Translations under genes and position numbers: made by a program
Notes under the pieces: generated by a model
What the model saw: only the letters and a program-made list of their open reading frames with translations
Databases searched by the model: none
Told to the model about the DNA's origin: nothing
Assembly (NCBI RefSeq): GCF_021347895.1
Contig: NC_067130.1
Location: 25,627,817 to 25,691,816, forward strand
Direction of reading: 5' to 3'
Source of the DNA: Acanthochromis polyacanthus
Taxonomy: Eukaryota > Chordata > Actinopteri > Pomacentridae
Length of the DNA: 64,000 bases
Shown: piece after piece, positions 12,801-27,800 of the stretch
Position numbering within the stretch: position 1 is the stretch's first letter
Layout of the letters: each line of letters starts with the position of its first letter

Positions 12801-15800
12801 GAGAAGAAAAGTACATGAAGACAAAAGTTTGCTAACATTACCTGAGTATCCTTCAATTATTACCTCATGTTCAAAGCAGCTAGCATAAAGAGCAAGAGTA
12901 GGCCTGACAAGTTCTTTCTTTGCTCTGGATGTTGCTGTCATTCTATATATGTCATGCACAGTGACAAACAAAACTCTATATACACTTGTAAGACCATTGC
13001 ACAGCGGTGGAAAAAGGTTTTCGGACACCCCTTGCATTTGTGAAATATTCCATTAAGAATAACTGCAGTGTCTTTTGGTACAGTCACAGCCAAAACACTA
13101 AACAAATCCTAAAAAAGCCATAAAAAAATTTAAATTGACTGGTTTCATAAAAATGCATAAGAAATTTTGAGTACTGGATCATTTTGGTACCAGTAATCCA
13201 TTAATGGAGTTTGTGTTTTTTATTAAAAGACACAATTTTTGTTGCTGTGCTTTGTGTCTATATTACGTCATCACGTTTGAAAGTTCTTCAGAGACAAAAA
13301 CGGCTAAAACAAAGAACCTATCCTAAGAAACACACCTGAAGATAAAGATTCTCAGCTATGAAGTGCAGATGCAGTCCTTCAGCTGTGGGATACAATTCAA
13401 TTTTATCTGTATAGCGCCAATTACAATTCAAATTGTCTCAAAACGCTTTACAGAACCCATATGGCTGAACCCCCAGAGCGAGCCCTAAGGCAACAGTGGC
13501 AAGAAAATATTCCCTTTTGAACTCTGCAGAAATACAGACGAAACAACAGCCTGGAAGATGAACCAAGATTTGGACGTCCAAGGGCTTCTTCAGCAAGAAA
13601 TGACTGCATCCTGTTCTGATCTGCACATGCAAGTCACATCACAGTAACTTCAGCAGCAGAGGTCAAACAAAACTAGTGTCCAGTGTTCCACCCACACTGT
13701 GTGTGGCTGACTTTTAGATCATGGCTTAAAGTCCTATGAGCCTGTCAAGAAGCCCCTGATCAATGTGAGACAGAGGTTAGCCTGCATTGTTGGGCCCAGG
13801 CACACAAGAATAGGACAACCAGGAATTGGAAGAAGATCCTGTGGTCAAATGAGTCCAGTTTCCAGCTTTATCTTCCTCCTGCAAATGCAAGGGTACGCAG
13901 AAGGCTAGATGAAGTTTGTCTCCTGCATGCACAGTACCTACTGTCAAACATGGTGGAAGCAGTATCATGGTTTAGGGATGCATGAGTGCTGCTGGTGCAT
14001 TTAGGTGCTGTTTTATATATGCTTTTTACCAAAGCCACTAGTTGGAGAGTCTACATAAAGACCTTGAAATCAGGGGCTATTGTAATGACTCTATCTACAA
14101 GTTTGATGTACAGTGATTAGGGGTGTAACGAAACTTTGTGCCATGAAATTACGTGAAATAAAAAATGACAAAATAAAATTCAAAGACGCACGAAATAAAA
14201 GCACAAAATAAAAACTGTGAAGGGGCGCCGCGCACCACTGAGACTGATAATTTTTGACCCTCCTCACCTACCGTAACAAAACACGCTTTATTTTGTACTG
14301 ATGCAGCATTATTTTTTGTATGTCTGCATAAGGAAGAAAATAATGAAAATAAGATTTTTGCATAACTTCCTACTGTTGGAGATTTTCTTTAATCTTTATT
14401 TCATATCGTGAGTATTTCGTATCGTGAGCCCTGTTTCGTATTTCGTATTGTTTCGTGAGTTGACCATTCTGTTACACCCCTAACAGTGATTGTTTGAATG
14501 TAAATAGATGTGTCAACCACAGATCTACCTCCTGGGAGGACCGCCGGTGGACTGGTGAATTGATGTACTGTGACTATATGCAGTTTGTGCCAGTGGAACC
14601 TCTGAGTCACTCTCTGCTCCCTCTCACTGTAAACCCTCTGGGGCCTTTCAGCTAGCTTGATGTGACCAGTTTGGATCAAGCTGGGCTGTCTGTGTCTTAG
14701 TAAGCTTAACTTGGAACACTTGTGGAGTTATTTTGTTGTAGTAAGTAAGAGTCTTGACAGAGACAGAAACAGGAACACAGCAATGCTCAATAGAGGACAT
14801 ACAGGCAGCTATATCTAATTGTATCTGCTCGGTATGTTTTTGGGGTAATTCTGGTACATTCCCAAAAAGATGATGTGCTATGGAAATTGTTCAGAATTAG
14901 AATCTTTTCAACCAGCAAGAGGAAAAGTTTTGCACGTTCACAATTCTGTAATCACGAATAATGCAGTAAAGTAAAAATTAAGGGAATCTGTGTAATGTGG
15001 TGGGATATTGTGATCCCTCTTGGGAGAGATGCTGCCGTCATGTGGCTTAATTGCTCTATTGGCTTGTAAAGACTTATGCTGGTTTGGAGCAGTGAAGCTT
15101 ACTTGAGAACAGCGCACTCAGCAAAATACAAGGCATTAAAACTTCACTAAATGATAAAGCAGTTATTCTCCTTATCCAAGAAAACAATTTTCTAGACTGC
15201 CTAGCAACCATTTTAAGACTTAGAGCTGATTTTTGGAACATACCTTGAGCTGCTAAATGAAATTGTAGGATGAATCCTTCTCAAACAATGCACACTTACA
15301 AACATAAACATGACTGTAGAAGTGCAAAGATTGCAGATGTTTCATATGTGGTCTCACTGATTGATTTACTTTGTATAAAAATGTATTTAGAATCAACAGG
15401 ATGTTAGGCTGGCGTCATCAAGTTTTAGCTCATCATACTGTGTAGAAGTACAGTGCTTTCAAAAATAGTGCCTTCAGTAGTTTTATATTAATCAGTGAAC
15501 TTAATGAAAAGATGCAGTTAAAAGAAAAAAAACTGAATCAACTCAGTGTTTACATCAGGACTACCAGACTCCCTGTTCTTCTTGGGGCAAAAGATGAAAC
15601 ATTCATCCTCTACTCTGACTATGTGCTGCAATGAATCTGATAGTGATCAGATGCCTCCCTGATGATCCTGTGTGCCGAGAACCAGTACTGTTTTTTCACA
15701 CAGATGAGAGACAGACTAAAGTAGATGCAAAACAGAATTGGAAGACTCTACAAAGCAGGAAAAACGGCTATTATTTCACAACAAGAGCTAGACATGCTCA

Positions 15801-18800
15801 AAAATAATTTAAAAACTCATATTTCAGGTGACTAATGTCAGCTCTTAGCTCATCTCTGAGCACACGTGTTTGCCTCCTCAGCTGCTTGAACTGCTGCTAC
15901 AACATTATAACACAGCTTGAATGAATTAACCAGACTATGATCTGAAACTCTAGTCAGGAGAAAATCACTTACAATCTTCCCAAAAAAAAGCTTCATGAAA
16001 TGTAATCACTCAGATGGCTAATATTGTGAGGATGATCACAGTTGAAGTCACATACAGAACCAACATCAGAGGGTTTACATACACAAACAAATGATGCACT
16101 AGCTGGATGAAAGCCTTGTGCCACGTGTGATTTCATGTTTTTTTCCTTGCACATGTTCTGTTCAGTCCACCACAACATCTTTACTGACTTGTACATGGAC
16201 AGAGTGAAAGCCTTGTGTCACATGCGATTTCGCGTGTTTTTTTCCTTGCACATGTTCTGTCAAGTCCACCACAACAGCTTTCACAGACTTGTACATGGAC
16301 AGAGTGACTAAACTAAATTCTTCTGTTTGGCAGTGTGTGGAGTGCATGAGACTTGTTTATGCTGAATAAGCCAACAAGTCAGTTGACACAGCCATAACAA
16401 CGCTTTCCTGCAATGTTATGTAAGTGCAAATGTTCATCCGAGCAGCATCAGGAGAACACCATAACCTGTCATGACCACTGCTGACTGAGAGCACCTCACA
16501 GACCTTGTAGTTTGATAGATGTGAATAAAGTCAAAATTTTGTAATAATAGCTTAATGAGTGTAAATACTTGCTCGAGTCTTTACAGTTGAAAGATGTTCA
16601 ATATTAGTATACAAAAAAACCTGATATTTTGCACAAAGTCAAGAACTCTTACAACATATGAAGTCTTCTGATCTGTTAATTACGAGATTAGTTGGTGTGT
16701 CATTAGGAAAATGTTTTTCCTCAGGAAAAAACAACTTTTTATGGATAACAAAAAAATTAACAGGCATCTGTTATGACGGAAACCAGAGATTCAACTTGAG
16801 GCAACACGTTGTGTTCAGCAAGACTTGTCCATGTGCTGAGACGGCTGCATGTTACAGTCTTGGCACACAAAGATGCTTTTGTAATGACTGTACTAAAATT
16901 GAAACCTTCCATTTTTTTTCCTTTACTGCACAGACTCCTCGGTTCAGTCCAGTGGCAATTGCCTAATGACTCTATAAAGGTTTCAAATTTCAGTTGAAAT
17001 TACACTAAATTGTGCAATACGTGGTAGGGAGAACGGGAATAGGTGTTAACTAAGGTAAATCCTTACAAACAAATCACACCACGTGGCTGGCCAGCCTGCA
17101 ACACATGAGTTTCTGGAAAAAGGAGGAAAAAAGTTAGTGCTTTTTATTAAAAGACACAAAAAGTATTTTTTAAGATGGCACCGACAGAGTAGTAGCCAGT
17201 TGCAGCAGCTCCGACCCCTCTCTTTTGTTTATTTTTTCCCCCAATTTACACACGCATCCACCTACTTACGTGCAATAACTGATACCTCATCCTCTTGTAT
17301 ATAGTCTTCTACATAGTATTTAAAAAAATCATCTGTATATAATGTTCTCTGCAATTTTTGCACTGTTTTTTTTCTTATTTATTCTTGCACTGCCTGTATA
17401 CTTTTATACTTGTCTTTTGGAGCTGCTGTAACAGTGAACTTGCCCAACTGAAGGATCAATAAAGTTTATCCTTATCCTTAATTTTTGTTGCCATGCTTTG
17501 TGTCTTATATTATGCCATCACATTTGAAAGTTCTTCAGAGGCAAAAAATGACTAAGACAGGGAACCTAACTCAGGAAACATGCCTGAAAATACAGATTCT
17601 CAGCCAGGAAAAGTACAGCTGCTGCCAGATAGCCAGAAAGTGCAGATGCAGTCCTTCAGCAGTTGGATACACTCTGCAGAAATATTGATGAACCACCAGC
17701 TTGGAAGACAAACTAAGATCTGGGCGTCCAAAGGTTTCTTCAGCAAGAAATGACCTTATTCTGATCCACATGTGCAGAGAAAACCACTGAATGACATCAC
17801 AGGAGCTTCAGCAGCAGTGGTCAAACCAAACTAGTGTCCAGTGTTCCACCCACACTGTGTGTGGCTGACTTTTAGATCATGGCTTAAAGTCCTATGAGCC
17901 TGTCAAGAAGCCCCTGATCAATGCGAGACAGAGGTTAGCCTGCATTGTTGGGCCCAGGCACTGTACAGGGCTATAGACTAACTTTTTTGCTGAGGTCGCA
18001 CAGTGGCCCCTAATTTAAGATTTTAGGAGCACAAGCAGAAAATTTAGGGGCGCACACCAAAATCAACTTGCAAAATTAATATTCACATTTCCTCTCATTT
18101 TCACTGTATTACTGATAAATACTTGAACAATAAATGCAGAAACTATAAAGTTTTCAATTCACATTTTATTGTGCAGGAGTTGACACAACATAACAAGAAA
18201 AGCACTCAGAGAGTTCATTACTCCACCAAGGCTGCTCAGTTGATGCATAATTTCCGACGGATAAAATCTTTAATAAAAAATGACCTTGTGCTGAGCAGTC
18301 ATGTGTTGTGCATGTGCATGTTATGTATTTATAACGAATTGCATGTAAATTACTCTTATAAAGGTCTGTTGATCAGTTCATCAGTTTTGGCAAGACTTTG
18401 TTTTGCTAGTGTTAAAATGTTCCCTCCAGGCTTTTAATTTGAAGGTATATTTTTAATGGTAAGGGCTTCTATTTTGTCACCATTTCCGCAGCACAGGAAG
18501 TATTTATCTAAGAAGTGATTTCTTGACATGACAAAAAGGCTGCTGAAAAGTCATAAAATTCATGTAAAGATGAAAGAAAACGTTTCCACTCTGTTGCTGT
18601 CTAGCAAAGAATGTGTATAAACTTAGAAGCACCTAGCTGGAATGGGGACAAGCTCTTACGGTGTTTCCTGAAAAAAGGAGTGAAGGACAGAAAGGTGAAT
18701 TTGTGTTCAAAATAAGGCTGAACGTAAAAAAAGGCTTTGTGAAACATCAGGAGCTTCACCGTCATGAGCCCCCCGCTCTCACACACATTGGCTCGCCTTC

Positions 18801-21800
18801 TCCTTCTTTGGTGTTTGTCTCCTTTCTTCTCTTTTGGAGTTAATGTCGGTTGGCAAATCAGCTCATTTGCGCATTACCATCAGCTACTGGGCTGAAGTGT
18901 GGAGCAGAAGTTTGTCAGCAAGAAGAAAAAATTAATAATTTTTTTTAAAAAATCAGCAAATTTACTGGTCGCACATGCGCGAGTAGATGAAAAATTTACT
19001 CGCAATGTCTCAAATTTAAAGAATTGAACAGCTAGGAACTCGAAGAAGATTCTTTGGTCAGATGAGTCCAGTTTCCAGCTTTATCTTCTGCCTGCTAATG
19101 TAAGGGTATGCAGAGCTCCAGGCAAAGCATCATCTCCAGCATGTACAGTACCTACTGTCAAGCATGGTGGAGGCAGTATCATGGTTTGGGGATGTATGAG
19201 TGCTGCTGGTGTTGGTCATCTCACTGTCTGTGATGGCACATTGAACTCTGCCAAGTATTGTGCCATTCTCCAAACCCACATGCTCCCTCCTTGGTGTGCA
19301 CTTTTATACCAAGGTCAAAACTGGATGGTTCAACAAGATAATGCTCCTTGCCACACATCCAGGGCCAGTAGAACTTAGCTGCAGGAGCACAGTATTCAGG
19401 TCTGAGAGTGGCCAGCTAAAGCCCTGGACATGAGCCCCACTGAAAATCTGTGGTGGATTATCAAAAGGTCTGTTACAAAGTGTAAATAAAGAATTTAGAA
19501 AAATTAAAAGCAGAAGTTCAAGAAGAATGGGACCCCTCAACAATGTGAAAGGCTCATGGGGGAACAACCCAGCCAGGATTAAAGCTCTACTGCATGCCAA
19601 TGACAGGACTACTAAATGCTAATTTGAAGATGTGATGGTTTATTTATTTTTTGTTCAATTTGAACATATTCTCTGTTTTTTGATATCGACACTGTTGAGA
19701 ATTGACATTTTGAATACTGTCAGGAATTTAGTTTTGTTAGTTTTTCTTGTAAACAGTAAACAAAAAAATATAATTTGTAAGGTGCACGTCCACTTGATGC
19801 GATTTTTCCACATGTAAACGTGCCACATCTGAAAATCGCACGGATGTCGAGCGGTCACTAGCAGCTGCGGCCATCAGCCTCTCAAACTTTGTTTTGTCTG
19901 TAACACCATCTCCATCCTTCACATGAATAATATATACATCAATATTCATCACAGATAAGAACATGCCATTTCTGGGAGTGAGATGAGTGGACTAAGTGTG
20001 TGAAGGAGGGTGTGTGCACAGTTGTATGAATCTGATTACTTTTTGGCAGTGCACATTAGCATTTGATATAGATATGATGCACTGTTTTACAAGTAAGGAT
20101 ATTGTTTTTTGATTAAGAACAAGTAACTGGAAATCATCTGTACAGCTAAACCGTGTACATCTTACCTGCCAGGTCTTCTTTAGAAGAAGCGATGCGAGGA
20201 GAACTGCTGCCGGGTTCAATCTTCAGAGACAACCTGCAACACAAATGATTTTCTTCAGTTGCATCAACTCACTCCTGTAGTCAGACAAGTCCAAAAGAGA
20301 CGACTCAACCACCCGACTGGAACACTTCCTGTATGGACAAGGTGTTAATCTGATTTTTGTAGTAAGCTGAAACTTTTTGCTGAATATCTGAAGTCGGTAG
20401 ACACGCTCCACACCATTCACCAAAGATTCTGATACAGTCAAAGAAATACTGGCAAAGGTGAGAAATTTACTTCTCAGCTTTGCCTCAATAATTTTGCATC
20501 AATAATCACGACAAATTGCGTTTGCTGGAAAAAGAACAACATGGAAGATCACAGGCGATTCCTCTCGATTTAGAAAAACTGCAGTTCTCTAAAAATTCAG
20601 TATTTCCCAACCTGCCACTTTTCAGATGTTCAAGTAACTTCTCTCAGACTGATGTAGTTGGTGTAAAAGTAATACTGCTGCCTAAGATCCAAGCAACTGT
20701 GTATGGCACTGCAAAAGAACAGGATGTGTAATCTGTCTATAAAATATTCTACTCGTCCAAAGAATGGTCAATCATGCTAATGCCCTTTAGTTATTGTAAA
20801 ATGTTTTTGTGCAACACATAAATTTTAAAGCTGTGAGACATTCTGTGGTAAACATACTGTGTGAGATGAAAAATTTGACACCTCTTGAAGTCATAATTCA
20901 GTCAAAACTTAACATGTAGATTTGACACACAGAATGGTATACTTTCAATGGAACCAGTTTCTCAAAATGGAAACAAATACAGGCTAAGAAGAGAATCAAG
21001 TGGTAATACTGATGACAATACAAATTAATGCTAGGTTCTTTCAGGTTGTGAATTGTGGTCATGTAATGTAGGTACACTGTAATAAATTTTGAAGGCTTTT
21101 TTTCCATTTCATCACGATTAACAATGGAAAACTTTGCAGCAAAAATATACTGCTCACTATTGCTGAGCCAGCTGATCTCTGAATGATCATGATTGAACAC
21201 AGATTGACTGACACAGCTGATGACACGCTCTGGGGGCTTGTCTACACACATGTCCTGCAAAAAAGCTCCTCTCACATTTTAACTTCAGTTGAAAAGTACA
21301 GGTCTTGAAATTGTATTTCCTGTATTAGATTGTCAATCCAAAGTGTCACAAGCCGTGGCAGACAGCCAAACCTATTGCTGAAGAGAGGATCTCAGACACT
21401 ATGTGAAAAAGCCATCAGTGCCTCCTGGACACACAAACTCCTTTTGGAGAAAGATAAAACCTGTCATTTTCCATCCACTGACCTTCATCATTCTTACACA
21501 CACTTCCATGTTCCCAGGTGCTAAAGAAAAACATCTGTCGTGACCAAAGTGGAGAGAGACCACCTAAAAAAATTCTCCATAACATGAATGAATTTCACAT
21601 TTTATTGCCATTCACAGATATAAAACTTACTTGAAGTTGTCGTCCTCTACAAATTTCTGGAGTTCCTCAATGTAGCGAACTGACAACAGATACTTCTGGA
21701 CATGTGGCAAAGTCACCAAGTGATCTGAAGAATGATTGGAAAAAGTTACTTTCAATTTGACATCCTGGTTTTGTTAATGGATTTGTACATTCTTAGAACT

Positions 21801-24800
21801 TGAGCATATATGGGAAATGAATACCATTGCCTGCCTGATCTAATCTTTGTGGTAGGGGGACATTCAGTGGACGCTGCATTAGTCTAACAGGCCTTTGTCA
21901 CAGTCATCTGTCACAAATTGGATACTTGTATTCTGCTCCATGTGTACATAATCATATTGTTGTTTTCCACATCCTTTGCCCTTTCCTTGTTCTCTAATTT
22001 TGACATTTTAATGTCAAAAAATTTTAAGCAATGAGCTCTTCTTCAATATGTGTGAATGTAAGGAATGTATCCCGGACCCTCATAGAAGTGCTAGCAAGTC
22101 CACACTGTCTATGTGCGGTCCATATTTCAAACATCTCAGTTTTAGTGGTTTGTTAAATTTTAAGGTTCTGTGTAGCTGTGTGCTATGACAAAGTTTGAAA
22201 AATGTGTGTCTGCAATGCATCAACTGACATGAGTTTGACCTCAACTGATTCAAAACTACTACAGTTAGAGGAAAATCATTAGCATTGGAATTTGATCAAC
22301 TTTATCGCTGTGAGTCACAGCAGTATTTGAAGTCAGTAGCTGCTGAGGTATGGTGCTCATCACTGAATCTTTCAGACAACGTTCATGAATATTTCATGTA
22401 TTTTGCTGATCTTTCTTTTAGTAGCTACAGAACATCAATAGAAATCATGGAATCCCTGAAGTGTTTCTGACCTCTTGTTGCTTTACCCTTTAGGTACTTG
22501 CAAACAATGAAAGGTAAACATAATATAATTCAATAAGAAACATAAAACAATTTCAAAAGGCTATGGCTAATTCTCCTTCACATTGGGCAACTTTATATGC
22601 AAGATGATCAGAAAAGGCCCATTAATTTTTACTAATGACCAAACACATGAGTTAATAAAAAACTGACATCCCGTTTTCCCAGCTACATGTAACAATGCAA
22701 TGTTCTCATTATCAATAACCAATTATTACACACGCTAACACAAATTGTTCATGAATAAATAGATGAGCAAGTTTAATAATTAACCACATAGGAATTTTGG
22801 AACAACAGTACTGTTGATTTTCCAGACAGTTTTTGCTAAAATGACGCACAAAAAGATTTTAGATTTTATAAGGAGGTGCAGCAAGCAAATCTGCTTATTT
22901 TTGTCTTAAGTGCCAGTACATTAGCAGAATCCAGTGCTTCTGGATATTGCATACAGGACCTTTAACACCGGGATGTTTATTGAAGGACCTGTTTAGCTAT
23001 CTGCCAAGCTAGAAATCAGCTATGTATCCTAGTAAGTACAAAATAGTCTACATTACATACAGGGGGAAAATATGTAGAAAAATATCCAGGTATTTGATAC
23101 TAAATAGGCCAGTGACACTATTCTTAAAATTTTGCCCCAGTACATGATCATAGTTGATATAATATTAAGTAGTCAAGATGTGATTGAAGTACAGCGTTTC
23201 AGCTTTAATTCACAGGGTTTAACAAAAATATGGGATAAACTGTTTAAGAAATACAGCCATTTTGACACAGTTCCTGTCCTGCTGTTAGCCTCTCTGCTGC
23301 TAGCTCAGCTTGTAATCCTATCTTGACACTGGAGGATCATTAGAATATATAAACACCATCTCTAGCAACCACCACTAGCAGTGACTCCACCACTAGGATG
23401 ACCACCAGGATGATGGGCATGTTGTTAGTATTGCATACCATAGTTACATGACATCTGCAGGTCGGAGATGACTCTCAGAAGGTTATTCATCTGATTGGTC
23501 CGCTGCTCCGTCTCTATGATACTATCCGATGCAGGATAGGCTGAGTCAATGTAGATCATGTCCAACAGGTAGATCCCTTTGGAGGACAACACAAGACAGC
23601 AAATCACTTAGTGAAACCCTGCACTAATGCTAACACTACTTTGACAAAAATGCTGACTTTCACAATTATGGTCTTATGGCAAGAATAATGAGTCACTTTA
23701 AAATATACTAATGTCTAAGACAGACTAGCCTTCATGAAAGCTTAACAAAAACAACATCTGGACCAGATAGAGTATATCTTCATCCATCCATTCATTCTCT
23801 ATACACCGCTTTATTCTCACTAGGGGTGCTGGAGCCTTATCTCAGCTGACTCGGGCTCAGGTAGAGGACACCCTGGACAGGTCGCCAGTCTGTCGCAGGG
23901 CTTCATATACAGACAAACAATCACTCTCACATTCACACCTATGGATAATTTAGAGTAACCAATTAACCTCAGCATATTTTTGGACTGAACCCATGCATGC
24001 ACAAGAAGAACATGCAAACTCCATGCAGAAAGATCCCAGGCCCAGGCTGGGATTTGAACCGGGAATCTTCTTGCTGCAAGGTGAAATTGCTAACCACTAC
24101 GCCACTGTAGAGTATATCGCTCTGGGCACAAATGTTGGACACAAGACCTGACTAACATTGCTTACTCACGACAGTTTAATTTAATCATGTGTTTATGAAT
24201 GAAAACAGCAAACCTTTTACTCATGTATGTAGAAGAGATGCATATTATTATTCTATACCTCTCTTTCATACATTTTATTTCTTTGGATTTTAATTTCTAT
24301 TTAGTTGCATGTGCTGCCAGGATGCCTTTCAAGTGGAAGGATTGCTTGTCTGATTATTGGCATTTATTAGAGAGAACAGAAAAAAAATATAGAGCAGAGA
24401 AAATCCAAAATGCTGCAGTGACAGTATTGACGGGAGTTTTGCAAGAGAGATCATGTGTCTCCTATACTGGCTTCTCTTCATTGTTTTCCTGTGAAATCTT
24501 GAATACAATTTAAAATCCTTCTCCTGACATACAAAGCTCTTAACAACCAATCTCCATTGTACCTTAAAGACCTTATAGCACCATATATCCAAGCAGAACT
24601 CTTCGCTCTCAGATTGCAGGCCTAAGGCTGGGTTATGCTTTCGGCATGAACGAGTTGTGCAGAAATCCGTGTGAGAGACCGTGTGTGGCATCTGCTCCCA
24701 CACTGCAGGGAGAGCAGTGTATTGCAAACACCCGCCTATCTAGTCTACTCTAGTACTAGAGTAGAAGAAGTTTGCCATTGTTTCCACCACTTAGAATATG

Positions 24801-27800
24801 GCATTTTACCGAATAGTTGCATTTCAGTAATTAGTTCTAATTTCACACCATGAATTGTTCATAACCTGGTTGTCATGGTGATCTCTGTCTAATGAATCCT
24901 ATAAGTGCCTGTATTTCTGTACTTCAGCTATGAGTAGGTCCTGGTCCTCTGCACATCTCCATCTGTGTAGTTACAAAAATGTGGAGGTACACGACACGGA
25001 AATTTTCAGCGTGAGAAGGGCCGCTTGAGGGGGCGTGGCTGCTAAAATGATGTAATTTGTCCACACAGACCTCACAGACACAGCAAGCGTAAAACAAGCT
25101 TTACTTGTAGTTCCCAGAATTTCTAGAAGAAGAATGAAAGGCAGAGCATTCAGTTATCAGGTGGCTCTCCTGTGGACTAATGTAAATATGTAAACAATTA
25201 CATGCAGTATACACACAAGCACACCCCCTCCTTACTGCTCCACCACAGCTCTCCCACCATCACACCTCCCCTCCTCCACAGTGGCCCAAGCTCAGAGCCC
25301 CCCTGCCCCAACCTGTCATTATCAACATCCCGTGCGAAAAGAGAATTGAGCATGCTGAAGATCAGGAAGGTCACAGGTCCAGATGGCATCAGCTCCAGGC
25401 CCCTCAAATCCTGTGCAGATCAACCGAGCAGGGCTGTGGAGCATGTGTTCAACATGAGCTAGAAGCTGGGGAGAGTACCACAGATGTGGAAGACGTTCTG
25501 CGTGGTACTGGTGTCAAAGATTTCGCACCCCAAGGATGTCAACCACTACAGGCCAGTGGCACTGACATCCCACCTGATGTAGACCCTGGAAAGGCTAGCC
25601 CTTTGTCATCTGTGGCCCCTGGTGAGCTCATTAATGGACCTGCTGCAGGTCGCCTACCAGCCCGGCATCAGAGTTGATGATTCAGTGATCTACCTCTTGC
25701 ACAGATGCCTCTCTCACCTGGAGAAGGCGAACAGCAATGTGACAATCATGTTTTATGATTTCTTCAGTGCCTTCAACACCGTCAAGCCTGCACTTTTGAG
25801 GGACAAGGTGGAGCAGACAGGAGTTCACTCCAACCTCACAATGTGGCTGCTGGATTACCTGACCAATCAGCCACAGTTTGTAAGGGCAGGGGACTGTGTG
25901 TCCGACGCTGTGGTATGCAGTACAGGCATGCCATAGGGGACTGTCCTTACCCCCTTTCTTTTCACCCTCTACACAACAGACTTCAATCACATCACAAACT
26001 GCCATCTTCAGAAGTTCTCTGACAACTCCGCCATTGTTGGACAGAGATGAGGAGAAATACAGAGAACACAACCGGGACTTTGTGGACTGGTCTAAACTGC
26101 CATTTCTATCAAAAATTCTGGAGAAAATTGTTTATGCTCAGTTGCAAGCTTTCCTGGACAAGCATGATATCCTGGAGGTTTTTCAGTCTAGATTCAAAAC
26201 CCTTCACAGCACAGAGTCAGCACTGTTAAGGGTTTTCAATGACATGGCATGTGATTCTGGCGATTATGTCATTCTTGTCCTGCTTGTTCTTATCGCTGCC
26301 TTCGACACAGTGGACCATCACATTTTAATATCTCGATTGCAGCATCAAATGGGCATTTGTGGCACTGCTCTGGAATGGTTCAAATCCTATTTGGCAGTTA
26401 GAAGCTTTAGTGTAAACCTTGCGGGTTTTGAATCCTTCCCTGCTTCCCTGTCATGTGGGGTCCCACAGGGCTCAATTTTAGGACCCTTGGTTTTTTCATT
26501 ATACTTACTTCCTCTGGGATCCATTCTTAGAAAGCATGGTATCTCCTTCCACTGTTATGTTGATGACAATCAAAAAAATGTTCCTTTAAATTGGAGGAAT
26601 GCCTTCTCTATCAAACCACTCCTGGTGTGTCTTGATGCCATCAAAGCTTGGATGGCTTTGAATTTCTTACATTTTAAGGAAAAGAAAACAGGAGTGATGG
26701 TGTTTGGGCCCAGTGGATCCTGTGAGTCCTTCTTTGGTGACTTGGGCCCTTTGGCAACATATGTGAAGCCCACAGCTACAACTCTTGGTTTTATGTTGGA
26801 CAGGGATTTTAAACTGGTCATATTCGGTCTGGCTTTCTTCATTCAAGATAAAATAAGATAAGATAATCCTTTATTACTCCCCATGTCAGGGGAAATTTCC
26901 CATGTTACAGCAGCAATATACAGTAAATATAATAATTATAATTAAAATATATATATACAATATATACAAGCATGAAGGATGAAAATGAATAAATAAGAGT
27001 ATTATTACTTGATAAATAAATGACATCAGCAGAAAGTCACTTGTGGAATAAAATGTAGAAGTGCAGACAATGACAGCAGTGCAAGGGATTGTGCTTATGT
27101 GTTTATGTTAGCATCAGCTGGTGGCTGGCAAAGGTGAAATCTATCCTTTCTAGGCCGCACCTTGAGACAGTAATCCATGCCTTTATTTCGTCCTGGCTAG
27201 ACTATTGTAATGCACTTTATGTTGAAGTCAGCCAGTCGTCTGTCTTAAGTCTTCAGTTAGTTCAAAATGCCGCTGCACGCCTTCTAACTGGAGCAGGAAG
27301 AAGAGAACACATCACACTTCTTCTGGCCTGTCTCCACTGGCTGCCTGCGCACCTTAGAGTTTTAAAATTTTAAAATTCTTTTATTTGTGTTTAAATCCTT
27401 AAATGGTCTTGCCCCGCCATGCCTCTCTGAACTACTTTACCCTTATACTCCTGCCCTGTAATTTGCTTAACAGCAACTTTTCAGAACTTGAGGTATTTTT
27501 CTTCTTTTGAAATAAAAGAACACAAAGTTTGTCCCTGTCCATATTTGGGCTCATCTGAGACAGTCATATCTTCAGTGCATATAATCAAAAAATAAACAGT
27601 GGGCACAGTGGCACAGTTACTATCCCTTTGAAATTAAATAAAGCTGACATGAAAGTGCATTATAAAGTGCAACTAAATGAAATAACTGAACACAAAATGT
27701 CTTCCTTAAATATGAAACTTATAGTAAGTAAATAGAAAATAGTCACATAAATAGATAAAACTACATTTAGTGCCTGCTACAGCACACTGCTTTGTTGCAC

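Larger units (their letters stand above)
17483..19625 (+). mobile_element. Tc1-like element, family A copy 2, interrupted
   Basis: It is colinear with 13240-13985 and extends further. Remnants include [24 protein letters not shown] helix-turn-helix sequence, [47 protein letters not shown] and [12 protein letters not shown]. Foreign sequence fills 17962-19025. The C-terminal end near 19430 reads [12 protein letters not shown], with stops and frameshifts throughout. Confidence 0.85.

Noticed and set aside
12594..13037. 147-codon minus-strand frame
   Set aside because: No family resemblance, unconvincing composition, and it runs into the terminal region of a Tc1 element. Probably chance.
24199..24513. 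104-codon plus-strand frame
   Set aside because: Its second half is a frameshifted LINE fragment and its first half has no resemblance to any family.
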